A stretch of DNA of 64,000 nucleotides, from the NCBI GenBank assembly GCA_031253985.1, contig JAIRVH010000188.1:1-64000 (forward strand), given 5' to 3'. This DNA comes from Sphingobacterium sp. (GTDB lineage Bacteria; Bacteroidota; Bacteroidia; Sphingobacteriales; Sphingobacteriaceae). Position 1 is the first letter of the stretch, and every line of letters starts with the position of its first letter. The translations under genes were made by a program, and so were the position numbers. The notes under the pieces are model-generated. The model saw nothing but the letters and a program-made list of their open reading frames with translations. It had not been told where the DNA came from and made no database searches. This document shows positions 26,206-35,445 of the stretch, piece by piece.

Positions 26206-26262
26206 TTTTTTTTGGCAACTCTGTAAAAGTATAGTTGTAAAAAGCTGATATAGCACCTACGT
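26206..26262 (-). promoter_or_regulatory. Promoter/leader-like element upstream of the protease-thioredoxin operon
   Basis: On the - strand: ACGTAGGTGCT (26252-26262, identical to 21201-21211), then GCTTTTTACAACTATACTTT, then ACAGAGTTGCC and an A-run. The ACTATA...TACA...CCAAAA order parallels the locus A element. TTTTTTTTGGCAAC on the + strand (26206-26219) recurs exactly at 36277-36290. It ends about 235 bp before the protease ATG. The rest of the gap (25972-26296) holds no gene I can support. Confidence 0.4.
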
Positions 26263-26296
26263 CTATATTGCAAAAAAGAATATTTTTTGAAGGGCG

Positions 26297-26689
26297 TTAA
26301 TACCCGTAGATTTGTTTTAAAGCAATGTCAATGTCGTCTGTTGCGGAGGCAATAACACGTAACAAGATTTCACTTTTTTCATTCACAAGAATTTTTGTTG
26401 GAAATCCACTTATTTGGTAAGCTTTCCGTCATTTAATTTGCTTTACGTAACGTAGCTTCCAGTATTATTGGTTGTTTGGGTACCTTGAATTTAAATCTCC
26501 CTGTGTGAACTGTGCTGGAAAAAAAAACTGTTTTTTGTTGTTGTTATTGGTAAAGGATAGAACGATCTTTTTGACGGTGTCGCCAGTAATTGTATGAAGT
26601 TGTTCTTTTATGTTTATACTATCCCCCTGTGCTAATAAAGCACTAGGGGATAGTATAAAACATAAAAGAAATAGCTGAAATTTTTTCAT
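26297..26689 (-). pseudogene. Decayed TlpA-family thioredoxin gene
   Basis: The 5' end encodes an intact secretory leader and 74 residues (MKKFQLFLLCFILSPSALLA, then QGDSINIKEQ...) before an in-frame stop at 26465-26467. About 40 bp further, the 3' end of a thioredoxin domain is readable: KAYQISGFP in one frame, then TKILVNEKSEILLRVIASAT and IALKQIYGY to a stop at 26297. The break is an apparent one-base insertion in a C-run. The Pro in GFPTK is the thioredoxin cis-proline position. The central part with the CxxC motif is missing, so there is at least one large internal deletion plus a frameshift and stops. It is 37 bp after the PKD-like gene of locus B and was probably its effector gene. Confidence 0.75.
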
Positions 26690-26726
26690 GATGAGTTTTC
26701 TTTAGTATTTATGTTCCGATTAGGAT

Positions 26727-28259
26727 TTAACGTTCACGATAGGTTAAACTTTTGATTCGCCCAAAGCCTGTATAGGATTGGTCCAAGACAATATTGCCAT
26801 TTAAACCTGGAACGCTATAAATATTTAAGCTTCCTTCGGTCCCGTCTGTTTTTCTTGAATCATAAAAACCTACCATGAGTTTATTTCCACTGGTATATTT
26901 TGTGGAATTCTTGAATTCATAAAAATTCAGGTAGCTTACTTTTTTATCTCCTAGATCAACCATCAATTTGGATGTTTTATAAGTCATATCGTATTCATAA
27001 ATTTTACCTCCAGTACTGTAGAACAGGTAACCAAATTCCGGATTGAATGCAAAGAATTCCGCCTTATCGATTTCTGTACCGGTGATTTCATTATAGTAAG
27101 TCTGTGCCATGCTGACCGCGTTGAACCTTGCAAGGTATTTTTTTGAACCATTAGGCTCTTTAAGAATAGCGAAGATCTCACCACCATTGTATGCCAACCA
27201 GCGCATGTATATCATATCTAGTCCTGTTTTAAAACTAAATAACTTGAGATCCTTGTCTGGGTCAATAAGTGTGGTACAGGTTGATGCTGTAGATACATGG
27301 CGCACAAATCTTCGGTTTGTCTTATCATAGAGTGTAACAGGATTGGATACATCAGTATGTCTTCCCCCTATAAATGGAGCTACCTCAAAACTTTTTTCTT
27401 CAGCTGCAATGTAATTAATAGGGGATGAGTAGAATATATTCATTGCCCGATCATAAAAGTAGGCGTTTCCGCCACCTATTAAATAGGAAGATGAACCATT
27501 TCTTTGTTGGATGACGTCGGCATAAAATCCTGTTGGAATTGTGCCAATCATTTCATAAGATAGCCCCATGGTATTTGTCCATTTAAAGGTGTTGGGGTCT
27601 ACCTTTGTTGTGCCGGAAGTCGTGCCAAAATACAGCCCATAGCTGATCTTGTCTGGTCCGAGCAGTAACCCTGTTGCGTATGTGTACGTCATGACAGGTT
27701 TGCCTGTTAATTTCAGCTCAGATCCTGTATAAGCTAAAATATCGTTAAACACATCAAAGGTGTTGGATGAATTTAACACGAGCATATCAACTCTGGCCTT
27801 TCCATTGGCTTCGTTCATCATAATCCAACCTTCATTGATTTCGTTGACCACTTTAAGTTTGAAAGGACGTGTATATTTTATTCCGGTCTGTTTGTCTGTG
27901 ACTGAAAAATAGGCCTGATAGGTTCCTGCAACGAGATTCATTTTAATATTCAGATCTTTTTTTTCACTTAACGCGAATATCGCCTGTCCTCCTAGACCAT
28001 TGGAGCCAATATAAGTCCATTGGTATTGATAATTATCTTCAACAAATTTGCTGTCTTGTGAAAATCGTATTTTGGGGGTTAATAGTAGGTCTTTACCGAC
28101 AAGGGCTGTGACTTCATTGGGCAGTTCTGTAATCGTATCCAATTCATTTATTTGAGAATAATTATAATTTCCAAGATCTTTTTTACAGGCACCTAAGAAT
28201 ATACATGCCATCAAGAAGCTAATAATTGAATATGAGATATTTCTTTTCATTTTTTTCAT
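26727..28259 (-). CDS. PKD-like family surface lipoprotein (tandem locus B)
   Basis: 510 residues. Leader and lipobox are ISFLMACIFLGAC-KKDLGNYN, and KKDLGNYNYS is nearly the same mature start as the locus A paralogue (RKDLGNYNYT). Ig/PKD-like regions (about 30-140) are followed by NEGWIMMNEANGKARVDMLV and a beta-rich, propeller-like remainder ending SYTGFGRIKSLTYRER. It lies 14 bp after DUF4843. It probably acts as a surface-exposed substrate-binding accessory to the locus B SusC/SusD complex. No catalytic residues are recognisable. Confidence 0.85.
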   Translation of the reverse strand: MKKMKRNISYSIISFLMACIFLGACKKDLGNYNYSQINELDTITELPNEVTALVGKDLLLTPKIRFSQDSKFVEDNYQYQWTYIGSNGLGGQAIFALSEKKDLNIKMNLVAGTYQAYFSVTDKQTGIKYTRPFKLKVVNEINEGWIMMNEANGKARVDMLVLNSSNTFDVFNDILAYTGSELKLTGKPVMTYTYATGLLLGPDKISYGLYFGTTSGTTKVDPNTFKWTNTMGLSYEMIGTIPTGFYADVIQQRNGSSSYLIGGGNAYFYDRAMNIFYSSPINYIAAEEKSFEVAPFIGGRHTDVSNPVTLYDKTNRRFVRHVSTASTCTTLIDPDKDLKLFSFKTGLDMIYMRWLAYNGGEIFAILKEPNGSKKYLARFNAVSMAQTYYNEITGTEIDKAEFFAFNPEFGYLFYSTGGKIYEYDMTYKTSKLMVDLGDKKVSYLNFYEFKNSTKYTSGNKLMVGFYDSRKTDGTEGSLNIYSVPGLNGNIVLDQSYTGFGRIKSLTYRER

Positions 28260-28273
28260 TTTAAGTTAGTAGG

Positions 28274-29041
28274 CTATTGCGCGGCGCTTCCCATACTCAT
28301 CGGTTGGCCGTCTTCATCTAAAATAAGGTTGCCAGTTGCTTTCTGCTCATTCAGATACCGTTGCATAAATTTGCCATAGGCTAATGTTTCAGCAATTGAA
28401 ATATTGGTGTCCATATATTGCGGGTCGACATTGAGGACTTCAACCATCAAATTGAGCTTTGTGCGGGAAAATGTTCCGAGATAGAGGTCGAACCAACGGG
28501 TCGGCCTTTTTATTATATCATTGATAAACCATCGATAATTAATAAAATTCAATCTTTGACCTGTAGTCTGGTTCGTAATTTTATACTGCATATCGACCGA
28601 AAAATTTTCATTTTCAAGTAGGTCGAAGCTGAGTAGAAAATTTTGATCTTTCATGTCAGGAGTTCTCATAAATCTGATCCATATGGTATCACGAAGTTGA
28701 TTCTTATTGATCGAAAAATCTTTGTTGATGATTTCGTAGTGTTTACCCTCGATTGCAGTAGATGATGAATTTGGGACTATTTTATATGGTCGGTCGTTAT
28801 CTACGGTATTTCCTATTGTTGTAATGACCATATGCACAATGGAATCTACTATTGTCCCTTTAGTCAGACTGAAGGAAATAAGGGTGGAGTCTTTAAGGAC
28901 CTCGGAAGAATAGGCGAGCGGCCGGGCTGTTTCATTAAAATAAACGGTAGGCTTTCCTTCATACTTGTGAAGCTCTTTTTCACATGAAAAGAGACAAGTA
29001 ACAGCTAAGCAAGCTACTAATAGATTGCAGATATTTTTCAT
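28274..29041 (-). CDS. DUF4843 domain lipoprotein (tandem locus B)
   Basis: 255 residues. Leader and lipobox are ACLAVTCLFSC-EKELHKYEG. The mature protein opens with KPTVYFNETARPLAYS and has the same succession as the locus A paralogue: SSTAIEGKHYEIINKDFSI, then LRDTIWIRFMRT, then INDIIKRPTRWFDLYLGTFS, ending in ILDEDGQPMSMG. It lies 11 bp after SusD and 14 bp before the PKD-like gene. Probable surface accessory; no known enzymatic role. Confidence 0.82.
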   Translation of the reverse strand: MKNICNLLVACLAVTCLFSCEKELHKYEGKPTVYFNETARPLAYSSEVLKDSTLISFSLTKGTIVDSIVHMVITTIGNTVDNDRPYKIVPNSSSTAIEGKHYEIINKDFSINKNQLRDTIWIRFMRTPDMKDQNFLLSFDLLENENFSVDMQYKITNQTTGQRLNFINYRWFINDIIKRPTRWFDLYLGTFSRTKLNLMVEVLNVDPQYMDTNISIAETLAYGKFMQRYLNEQKATGNLILDEDGQPMSMGSAAQ

Positions 29042-29052
29042 GTTTAGAATTT

Positions 29053-30483
29053 TTATTGTCTATAAATAGATTCAGAGTCTGGGAGGGGAACGTTATAGTT
29101 GATGGTTACGTTGCCACTTGTTGCTGAGCCATTGGCTACAGAGGTTATGTTTTTCCGCTTATAGTAATAAAAAAGCTGCCCCTCTCCGAATAAGTCCTTT
29201 TGATATTCCTTTTGTAGCTCGGTAGAAATGTTTACCGTTGTTGCTAAAGGTAATAAACCTCGGTTGGCACGTACTATATTAAGCAGAGCTATTCCGTCGG
29301 CAGTATTGGGCTCGCATTCTGCTGCGATGTAATAGATTTCACTTATTTTGAGTAAAGGAATGCTGAATCGAAAAGTTTTGGTCTTATCGACGACATCCAC
29401 ATATTTAAGAAAAGTTTTATAGGGTTTGGATCCATTGGAGGGCATCTGCCAGTTTAAATTGTATCGATAGTCATTTTCATTATTTTCGTATACGGTAGCT
29501 AGGCGGCTGGGCGTTGGAGCCAATATCTGCTTCTCACCAACTGATGGATCGAACCAGGTTAGGTAACGAGTGTATAGTTGGGAGTTCATCACACCAAATA
29601 TCATTTCTGACGAAAATATGCGATCTGGATTTTGCTTTTCAACCAAAGCATTGGCAGAAGTTGTCCAAGGAAACTTGTCATTTAGGGCTATCACTTCTTT
29701 GGCCATAGCTAGAGCATTGGTTTTGTCACCACGATAGAGGTAAACGCGTGCTTTGAGGCCTTTTACAGCATAATAATTAAGTCGGTAATTTCTGTTATTG
29801 CTTAGAAAGTCGACTAGATCTTCTGGTTTGGCGGTATTCACACCGGTAGTTATGATCGGGTCGTTTTGCAGTAAAGTTTCGGCAATGTTTAAATCCGCTA
29901 ATACGATGTCCATAAATTCATTGGCGGGTAATAAAGGATTTACTTCAGTTTTACTGCCTTTATAATAAGGCAAACTCTGCTTGGTAGAATCTACCGTTGA
30001 GTATCGAGGGCCATATAAACGTAATAGATCGAAATGCAGGAATGCGCGCATGGCAATTGCTTCTCCGCGATAACCATTTTCTGTGGATTGATCAAGCACG
30101 CCTTTGTATTTATCAAGGTTTTCCAAGAAGACATTAATATTCAGGATCGTTGAATATGCAGTAGACCAGATAGCTTCCATTCGGTCAACAGTTGGTTTAT
30201 CTTTATATGCGTAAGTTGAAATCTTATATTGATTGTGCTCTGAACTGATATTGTAGCGCTGACCAAGGATTTCGATTGTAGAAAGTGTCAGATTATCTCC
30301 ATATAACTGGCTTGCAGCAAGATCCAAATAGATGCCATTGAGCACGGACCTGACGCCATTTTTGGTGCTGTATAACTGGGATTCTGAGACTTTGTCTTCC
30401 GGCTGAACGTCCAGGAATTTTTTACAGGAGAAAAAAGTGACAGTTATCAGCAGAATTAAGAGTATTTTAATAGTACGTTTCAT
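29053..30483 (-). CDS. SusD/RagB family lipoprotein (tandem locus B)
   Basis: 476 residues. Leader and lipobox are LLILLITVTFFSC-KKFLDVQP, followed by EDKVSESQLYSTKNGVRSVL, a canonical SusD beginning. TPR-like helices (GEAIAMRAFLHFDLLRLYGP; YAVKGLKARVYLYRGDK) and the C-terminal block KISEIYYIAAECEPNT ... LQKEYQKDLFGEGQLFYYYK follow. It starts 10 bp after SusC. It is paralogous block by block with the SusD at 15100-16551. It captures the substrate for the SusC at 30494-33967; ligand unknown. Confidence 0.94.
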   Translation of the reverse strand: MKRTIKILLILLITVTFFSCKKFLDVQPEDKVSESQLYSTKNGVRSVLNGIYLDLAASQLYGDNLTLSTIEILGQRYNISSEHNQYKISTYAYKDKPTVDRMEAIWSTAYSTILNINVFLENLDKYKGVLDQSTENGYRGEAIAMRAFLHFDLLRLYGPRYSTVDSTKQSLPYYKGSKTEVNPLLPANEFMDIVLADLNIAETLLQNDPIITTGVNTAKPEDLVDFLSNNRNYRLNYYAVKGLKARVYLYRGDKTNALAMAKEVIALNDKFPWTTSANALVEKQNPDRIFSSEMIFGVMNSQLYTRYLTWFDPSVGEKQILAPTPSRLATVYENNENDYRYNLNWQMPSNGSKPYKTFLKYVDVVDKTKTFRFSIPLLKISEIYYIAAECEPNTADGIALLNIVRANRGLLPLATTVNISTELQKEYQKDLFGEGQLFYYYKRKNITSVANGSATSGNVTINYNVPLPDSESIYRQ

Positions 30484-30493
30484 AAGTCAAAAA

Positions 30494-33400
30494 TTAAAAT
30501 GATGCTCTGAAAGAGAAGGCGAATGTTCTAGCGTAAGGGTAGGATATACCACGCTCTCTTCTGACGGTGGAGAAATATAGGAAGTCATTTGCCATTAGGT
30601 TGACGGACAAGGTCTTCAATCTCATACTTTGCAGCCAAGGGCCTTTGTCAAAGAGATAGCCTATGTTTAAGGTTTCGCTGCTAAGCGTGTTTAGCGATTG
30701 GACAAATCGTGATGATATCGGTGTTGTTGCCGTTTGGGATATCGCTTTAAATTGGGCGATATCCCCTGGCTGTTGCCATCGATCGTATAATGCACGTTTG
30801 TCCTGGTTGTTTACTACGTTAATGAAGTTAATATTCTCCACTTTGTCAAATAATGCTGTATTGAATATATCGCCGCCTAATCTATAGCGTAGGCCGAGTC
30901 CGAATGTAAATCCTTTGATTCGAAGGTTCGTGGAAATTACTCCTTCCACTTTAGGTGCTGTATTTCCGACATTGGCTATATCCGCAGCGTTATAATCAAA
31001 TGTATATTGTCCATCCTTCGTTAAGAAAACTTCTTTTCCTGTGGTTGGATCAATTCCCAGAGATTTGGTCGCCCAAATGGCCTCAGCACTATTCCCATCT
31101 ATATATCTGATTAAAGATTTGGATGTTTCCTGCTGCTTGTTGAGGGTTCTCAGGATGTCGCCAAATCCATCGTATTGGCTTTTGTAGCTTGCAGCTGTAA
31201 GGCCAATGTTCCAGGTGATCCCTTTTTCAAGATTATAGATCGGATATATGGTTAATTTGGTTTCTAGCCCTTTGTAGGTAAGGCTTCCTATGTTATAGGG
31301 ATAGGAAAATACGCCTGTTGAGGACGGTAAGTCTACCGGAACAATTAAAGGATCTGTTTTCTTGTTGTATGCATTGATATAACCCGTGAAACGATTGTTG
31401 AATAAACTGAAGTCTAAAGAAGTACTAATCTGCTGTGTCTTTTGAGGTTCCAAATTGGGGTTGCCCAGCATATTAAGTGTTACGCCCTGGCCGAATTGGT
31501 TGTAATTTGTACTGGTATAGTTGTATAACGAAATAGAGCTGATATTAGCGAAATTCTGATTACCTGTGATACCCACATTTCCAGTTAGTCGTAACGAGTT
31601 TATCCAAGGCATTTTCTTGGCGAATGCTTCTTTGTGAATATTCCAGCCTAGACCGACGGCATAGTACGGGGAGAATTGCTTATTACTTCCATAAGCCGTT
31701 GAGCCATCCAATCTGTACACAACATCAAATAAGTAGCGGTTATCATAAGAATAATTTGCGCTTAGTGTTGTATTAACCGTACGATATGTGCTATTGGACG
31801 CTAGTGGAGCACCGTCTAGTAAATAACTATAGGCAAAACGTGGGTTTCCCATGTTTCCTGCAGGAAATCCTTCAGCTACAGTTTGATAGGAATCATTTTT
31901 GTTTTCAGCGATTGTATTGCGCCAGTTGGCGTTTAATTGATGCTTTTGTGCAAAGGTTTTATAAAAGGTCAACATCAAGTTTCCTTGATAGGAAAAATTG
32001 TTATTTCGATTGTCCGTGTATCTTCCTTTCCGTAAAGTTGGTGTTTCAAAGAAATCGCTCATCTCGGGCGACTTATAGATTTTACCTTCTGTCGTTCCCT
32101 TAGTCATTTGTAGGGCAGCATTTGCTCTTAGATAACCCGTAATGTCATAGTTGGCATTAAAGTTATTCTGTACCTCCAAGTTTTTGGATTTATTATATTG
32201 CGGCAGCATGGCATCATATAATGGATTGGCAATATAGAAGTCGACAGAGGAGTTTGATTTACGACTGATTTCCAAATATGGGGTTTCTAAATTTTTTTCA
32301 TAATAAGGATTTGTATTTACCCAGGTGGAAAATGAACCATATTGAGATTCGGTTGTTTTGTTGCCTCTGACATAGGTGATATTATTAATATTTACCTTGT
32401 TTTTTCGATACGTTAGATTGATACTACCACTATAGCTATCCCTACCTGATCCAATCATGGCTCCTTTTCCTGCCCGATAGTTTAAGCCCAAGTTGTAGAT
32501 AAAAGTCTCGTCGCCACCAGCGGCATTGATCGAATTATTGGTCGAGAAGCCATTTTGTAGCGGTTCGCTTAGCCAGTAACTATCAACTCCCTTTTTTACA
32601 AATGAGAGGTGTTGATTATACAGGCTATCGAGATAGATTTGATGTGTGGGGCTTACTGATGAGTTGTAACGCCCCGAGAGTCTTTCAAATTCCAATTTTT
32701 CGGTGGCATTCATCATATTGTATGCGGACAAATCGGGCATTTCGAACCTAAAATCCTGTGTATAGGTGAACTGTAACTCACCTGGTTTTGGTTTTATAGT
32801 CTCTATAACAACAACGCCGTTAGAAGCTTGTGAACCATATAAGGCTGTTGAAGCGGCATCTTTCAATATGGTTACTGATGCGACACGATTCATGTCAAGA
32901 TCAACAATAGTCTGTATTGTTGTTGGAAAACCATCCAATACAAATAGTGGTTGATTGGGATCAGCCCCAAACTGATCTGTTAGTGTGGAACTAGGAATAC
33001 TGCTCTTACCACGAACTTCAATCACTGGCATGACGTTTGGATTTGATCCGGCTAAATTGTTCTCAATTTGTAAAAAAGAAGGATCCAATGTCTTCAAGCT
33101 TTGAATTATATTGTTGTTGCTTACAGCTTTTAACTCTGCACCAGAGAATTTTGTGGTCGTACCTGTAAAGCTATCTTTATTTCTATTGATCCCTGTTCCT
33201 GTAACAACAACCTCTTCGATTGCATTGTCCTTTTTACGAAGTTTGATAAGCATACCGCTGACGGACAACGTTGCTTTGATTTCCTGGTTTTCGTAACCTA
33301 CGAATGAGATAACGATTATTTCATTCAATGCTGTGATTGGCAGGTTGAATACTCCGTTGGCATTGGTTTTAACAGATCTTTTTTCATCGTGTTTTTGACG

Positions 33401-33967
33401 TATCGATGCGCCTTCCACTGGGTTGCCTTGCTCATCTACAACTCTACCTTTGATTCCCTGTTGGATACTGGGGTTGATAATATTTTCGGTCGACATAGTC
33501 GCCATTGTGTGAAGCGGTGGCGTCGTTGTTCTCTTTTTTACGACAACTGTTTTGTCGAAAAAATCATAGGATAGATTTGCCTTACCAAGGATGACATATA
33601 ATACCTGACTGAGCGGTATTCCTTTTATTTCAGTAGATAGATCGATGATTTGATTGATTTCATTTTTTTTATAAAAAAATGTATATCCACTTTGTTTTTC
33701 AATTTTTTTCAAAATAGCATCAAGACTGGCTTTCTGCTTTTTGAGGGTAATCTGTTGGGCATAAGTATGTGCATTTACCTGCGACAAACCTAAGCCGATC
33801 ATTAGGGTGACTAGGTTGATCCTCATAAGAGATCTAGATAATGGGTGCACAAAAAGAGGCTTGTGTTTTTCATCGTTATCCCTTACGTTGGATACAGCAT
33901 TTGTCTTCAAAAGGGGCGAATGAAAATCTTTCTCCTTCTTAATGAGCGGAGTTAGGGTAAATTTCAT
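30494..33967 (-). CDS. SusC/RagA-type TonB-dependent transporter with STN domain (tandem locus B)
   Basis: 1157 residues. As in locus A, about 45 polar residues precede the export segment (MRINLVTLMIGLGLSQVNA, about 48-66). STN is about 73-147 (LDAILKKIEKQSGYTFFYKK). The carboxypeptidase-like domain is about 172-245 (IKGRVVDEQGNPVEGASIR), then IEEVVVTGTGINRNKDSFTG. The plug has VIEVRGKSSIPS, PLFVLDGFP and STALYGSQASNGVVVIETIK. The barrel ends with the aromatic-terminated FSFRASF. FecR lies 163 bp upstream, a gap containing a hairpin. STN plus sigma/FecR indicate a trans-envelope induction loop. Confidence 0.95.
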   Translation of the reverse strand: MKFTLTPLIKKEKDFHSPLLKTNAVSNVRDNDEKHKPLFVHPLSRSLMRINLVTLMIGLGLSQVNAHTYAQQITLKKQKASLDAILKKIEKQSGYTFFYKKNEINQIIDLSTEIKGIPLSQVLYVILGKANLSYDFFDKTVVVKKRTTTPPLHTMATMSTENIINPSIQQGIKGRVVDEQGNPVEGASIRQKHDEKRSVKTNANGVFNLPITALNEIIVISFVGYENQEIKATLSVSGMLIKLRKKDNAIEEVVVTGTGINRNKDSFTGTTTKFSGAELKAVSNNNIIQSLKTLDPSFLQIENNLAGSNPNVMPVIEVRGKSSIPSSTLTDQFGADPNQPLFVLDGFPTTIQTIVDLDMNRVASVTILKDAASTALYGSQASNGVVVIETIKPKPGELQFTYTQDFRFEMPDLSAYNMMNATEKLEFERLSGRYNSSVSPTHQIYLDSLYNQHLSFVKKGVDSYWLSEPLQNGFSTNNSINAAGGDETFIYNLGLNYRAGKGAMIGSGRDSYSGSINLTYRKNKVNINNITYVRGNKTTESQYGSFSTWVNTNPYYEKNLETPYLEISRKSNSSVDFYIANPLYDAMLPQYNKSKNLEVQNNFNANYDITGYLRANAALQMTKGTTEGKIYKSPEMSDFFETPTLRKGRYTDNRNNNFSYQGNLMLTFYKTFAQKHQLNANWRNTIAENKNDSYQTVAEGFPAGNMGNPRFAYSYLLDGAPLASNSTYRTVNTTLSANYSYDNRYLFDVVYRLDGSTAYGSNKQFSPYYAVGLGWNIHKEAFAKKMPWINSLRLTGNVGITGNQNFANISSISLYNYTSTNYNQFGQGVTLNMLGNPNLEPQKTQQISTSLDFSLFNNRFTGYINAYNKKTDPLIVPVDLPSSTGVFSYPYNIGSLTYKGLETKLTIYPIYNLEKGITWNIGLTAASYKSQYDGFGDILRTLNKQQETSKSLIRYIDGNSAEAIWATKSLGIDPTTGKEVFLTKDGQYTFDYNAADIANVGNTAPKVEGVISTNLRIKGFTFGLGLRYRLGGDIFNTALFDKVENINFINVVNNQDKRALYDRWQQPGDIAQFKAISQTATTPISSRFVQSLNTLSSETLNIGYLFDKGPWLQSMRLKTLSVNLMANDFLYFSTVRRERGISYPYARTFAFSFRASF

Positions 33968-34034
33968 TAAATTCGTTTGGTTTTAACGTGTTAATAATTT
34001 AGAAGTTAGACGATGCTTTAATACCAACAAGCTG

Positions 34035-34062
34035 GACGGGTTCTGCTCCAACAGAATCCGTC
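34035..34062. repeat. Hairpin in the fecR-susC gap of locus B
   Basis: GACGGGTTCTG (34035-34045) and CAGAATCCGTC (34052-34062) form an 11-bp stem with one mismatch and a 6-nt loop. Read on the + strand it is followed by TTTTATT; on the transcribed - strand no T-run follows. It may tune read-through from fecR to susC or be a relic terminator. Confidence 0.5.
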
Positions 34063-34130
34063 TTTTATTGATATTAATGATCCAGATCAAGGGGGTAATT
34101 TCTTGCTTTTCATAGTTTTAGCAATTTTGG

Positions 34131-35267
34131 TTATGTAATGATTAAGTTGATTCTATTGTCTTTGTCTAAAATAGCTTTTGTTGTTAAGTCAGCATAGTTC
34201 AATAACTCGATTAGTCTATTGAGGCTGAGATTTCGAGGGATTTTACCTGTATATTGTTCTTTATTATTGTTGGCCTTATAAGTGATCGTAATATTATACC
34301 AACGGGCAATCTGTTGAAGTACTTCGGCTGTGTTATTGCCGTCAAAATAAAACAGCCCATTTTTCCAGCTTAAAACCTCATCAATATTTATTTTGTGCAT
34401 GCGAAACTCTCCATTTTGTAATACTGCTTGCTCATTGGGTTTTAATCTGATACTATACTTTGGATTGGGTTCTAGGGATACTAACACGGATCCCGCCTCT
34501 AGGCTAGTCTGCGTTTTGCCATTGTCGGTATAAGCATTGACATTGAATTGAGTGCCCAGGACTTCAATACGTTGACTTTTTGTTCTAACTATAAATTTGC
34601 TTTTATTACTGGTCTTTTGCACATGAAAATATGCTTCACCCTCCAATTCTACTTCTCTATTGCCGTCATCAAACGATGTGGGATACGTGAGCTTCGAATC
34701 CGCATTTAGCGTGACCAATGTGCCATCAGCAAGCATCAGATCATAAGTTGCTCCTTTTGGCGTATGCATGCTATTTTTTTGGACGGTTGGCTTATTGTTG
34801 CTGGCGTTCAAATAACTCACTTTTCCCAATGAATCTTTTTGGAGAATTATTTCTCCGATCTGAACACGTTGATTCAAGGGTAATTGATCAAGATTGATTT
34901 GTTTTCCATCGGCCAACGTAATGATCGCGTTTTTGCCAGCTGAGGAGATGGAAGATAATATTTTTTCGGAAGCGATACGTTCTGTTTTGGGCCAGTATTT
35001 ATAAGTGCAAAAGCTGATAAGCAGTATCGCAGCAGCAGTACTGCTGTAACGTAAATATTTTATTGTGCCTGATTTTTTTTCTCGGGTTGTAATTCTATTT
35101 AATAAACGTTTTTTTGCATTCGTTTGGATAAGAGAAAAATGTTCTTTTGGGATTTTGTTCGTTGATTGGTGGTCAAACCAATCAAAAAGCTGCTTACGCT
35201 CCTCGATATTTTCAGATCGGCTCAAAAAATGGATAATCAGTCTGTATATTTCTTTCACTTGTCTCAT
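34131..35267 (-). CDS. FecR family anti-sigma factor with DUF4974 (tandem locus B)
   Basis: 378 residues. An N-terminal cytoplasmic region (about 1-65) precedes one membrane helix at about 72-90 (YSSTAAAILLISFCTYKYW). The FecR domain (about 165-280) has LADGTLVTLNADSKLTYPTSF, VELEGEAYFHVQKTSNKSKF and IEVLGTQFNVNAY. DUF4974 (about 305-375) has GLFYFDGNNTAEVLQQIARWY and TGKIPRNLSLNRLIELLN. It is separated from its sigma gene by 178 bp containing the shared element at 35291-35390. It should control the sigma factor at 35446-36018. Confidence 0.94.
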   Translation of the reverse strand: MRQVKEIYRLIIHFLSRSENIEERKQLFDWFDHQSTNKIPKEHFSLIQTNAKKRLLNRITTREKKSGTIKYLRYSSTAAAILLISFCTYKYWPKTERIASEKILSSISSAGKNAIITLADGKQINLDQLPLNQRVQIGEIILQKDSLGKVSYLNASNNKPTVQKNSMHTPKGATYDLMLADGTLVTLNADSKLTYPTSFDDGNREVELEGEAYFHVQKTSNKSKFIVRTKSQRIEVLGTQFNVNAYTDNGKTQTSLEAGSVLVSLEPNPKYSIRLKPNEQAVLQNGEFRMHKINIDEVLSWKNGLFYFDGNNTAEVLQQIARWYNITITYKANNNKEQYTGKIPRNLSLNRLIELLNYADLTTKAILDKDNRINLIIT

Positions 35268-35290
35268 AAATTGCCGCTTTATACGGGGCA

Positions 35291-35390
35291 GTTATTATAC
35301 AAGTGATCGAAATGAAGTGTAACCTCTACTCGATTTTGTGTTTTTTCAAAAAAAATATCAAATTGAGACAAAAAAGCACCTGATGACCTA
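35291..35390 (-). promoter_or_regulatory. Conserved leader/promoter-like elements upstream of fecR (locus B)
   Basis: On the - strand TAGGTCATCAGGTGCTTTTT (35371-35390) is followed about 60 nt later by TTTCGATCACTTGTATAATA (from 35312 down to 35293). Both halves match the locus A element (AGGTGCTTTTT; TTTCGGTGACTATA), although their spacing is larger here. The second half ends about 25 bp before the FecR start. Confidence 0.4.
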
Positions 35391-35445
35391 ATTTTTTAGA
35401 ATGTACACCAGCTAAAAGGCTATCCTAAACAGTCGAAATGCAATT

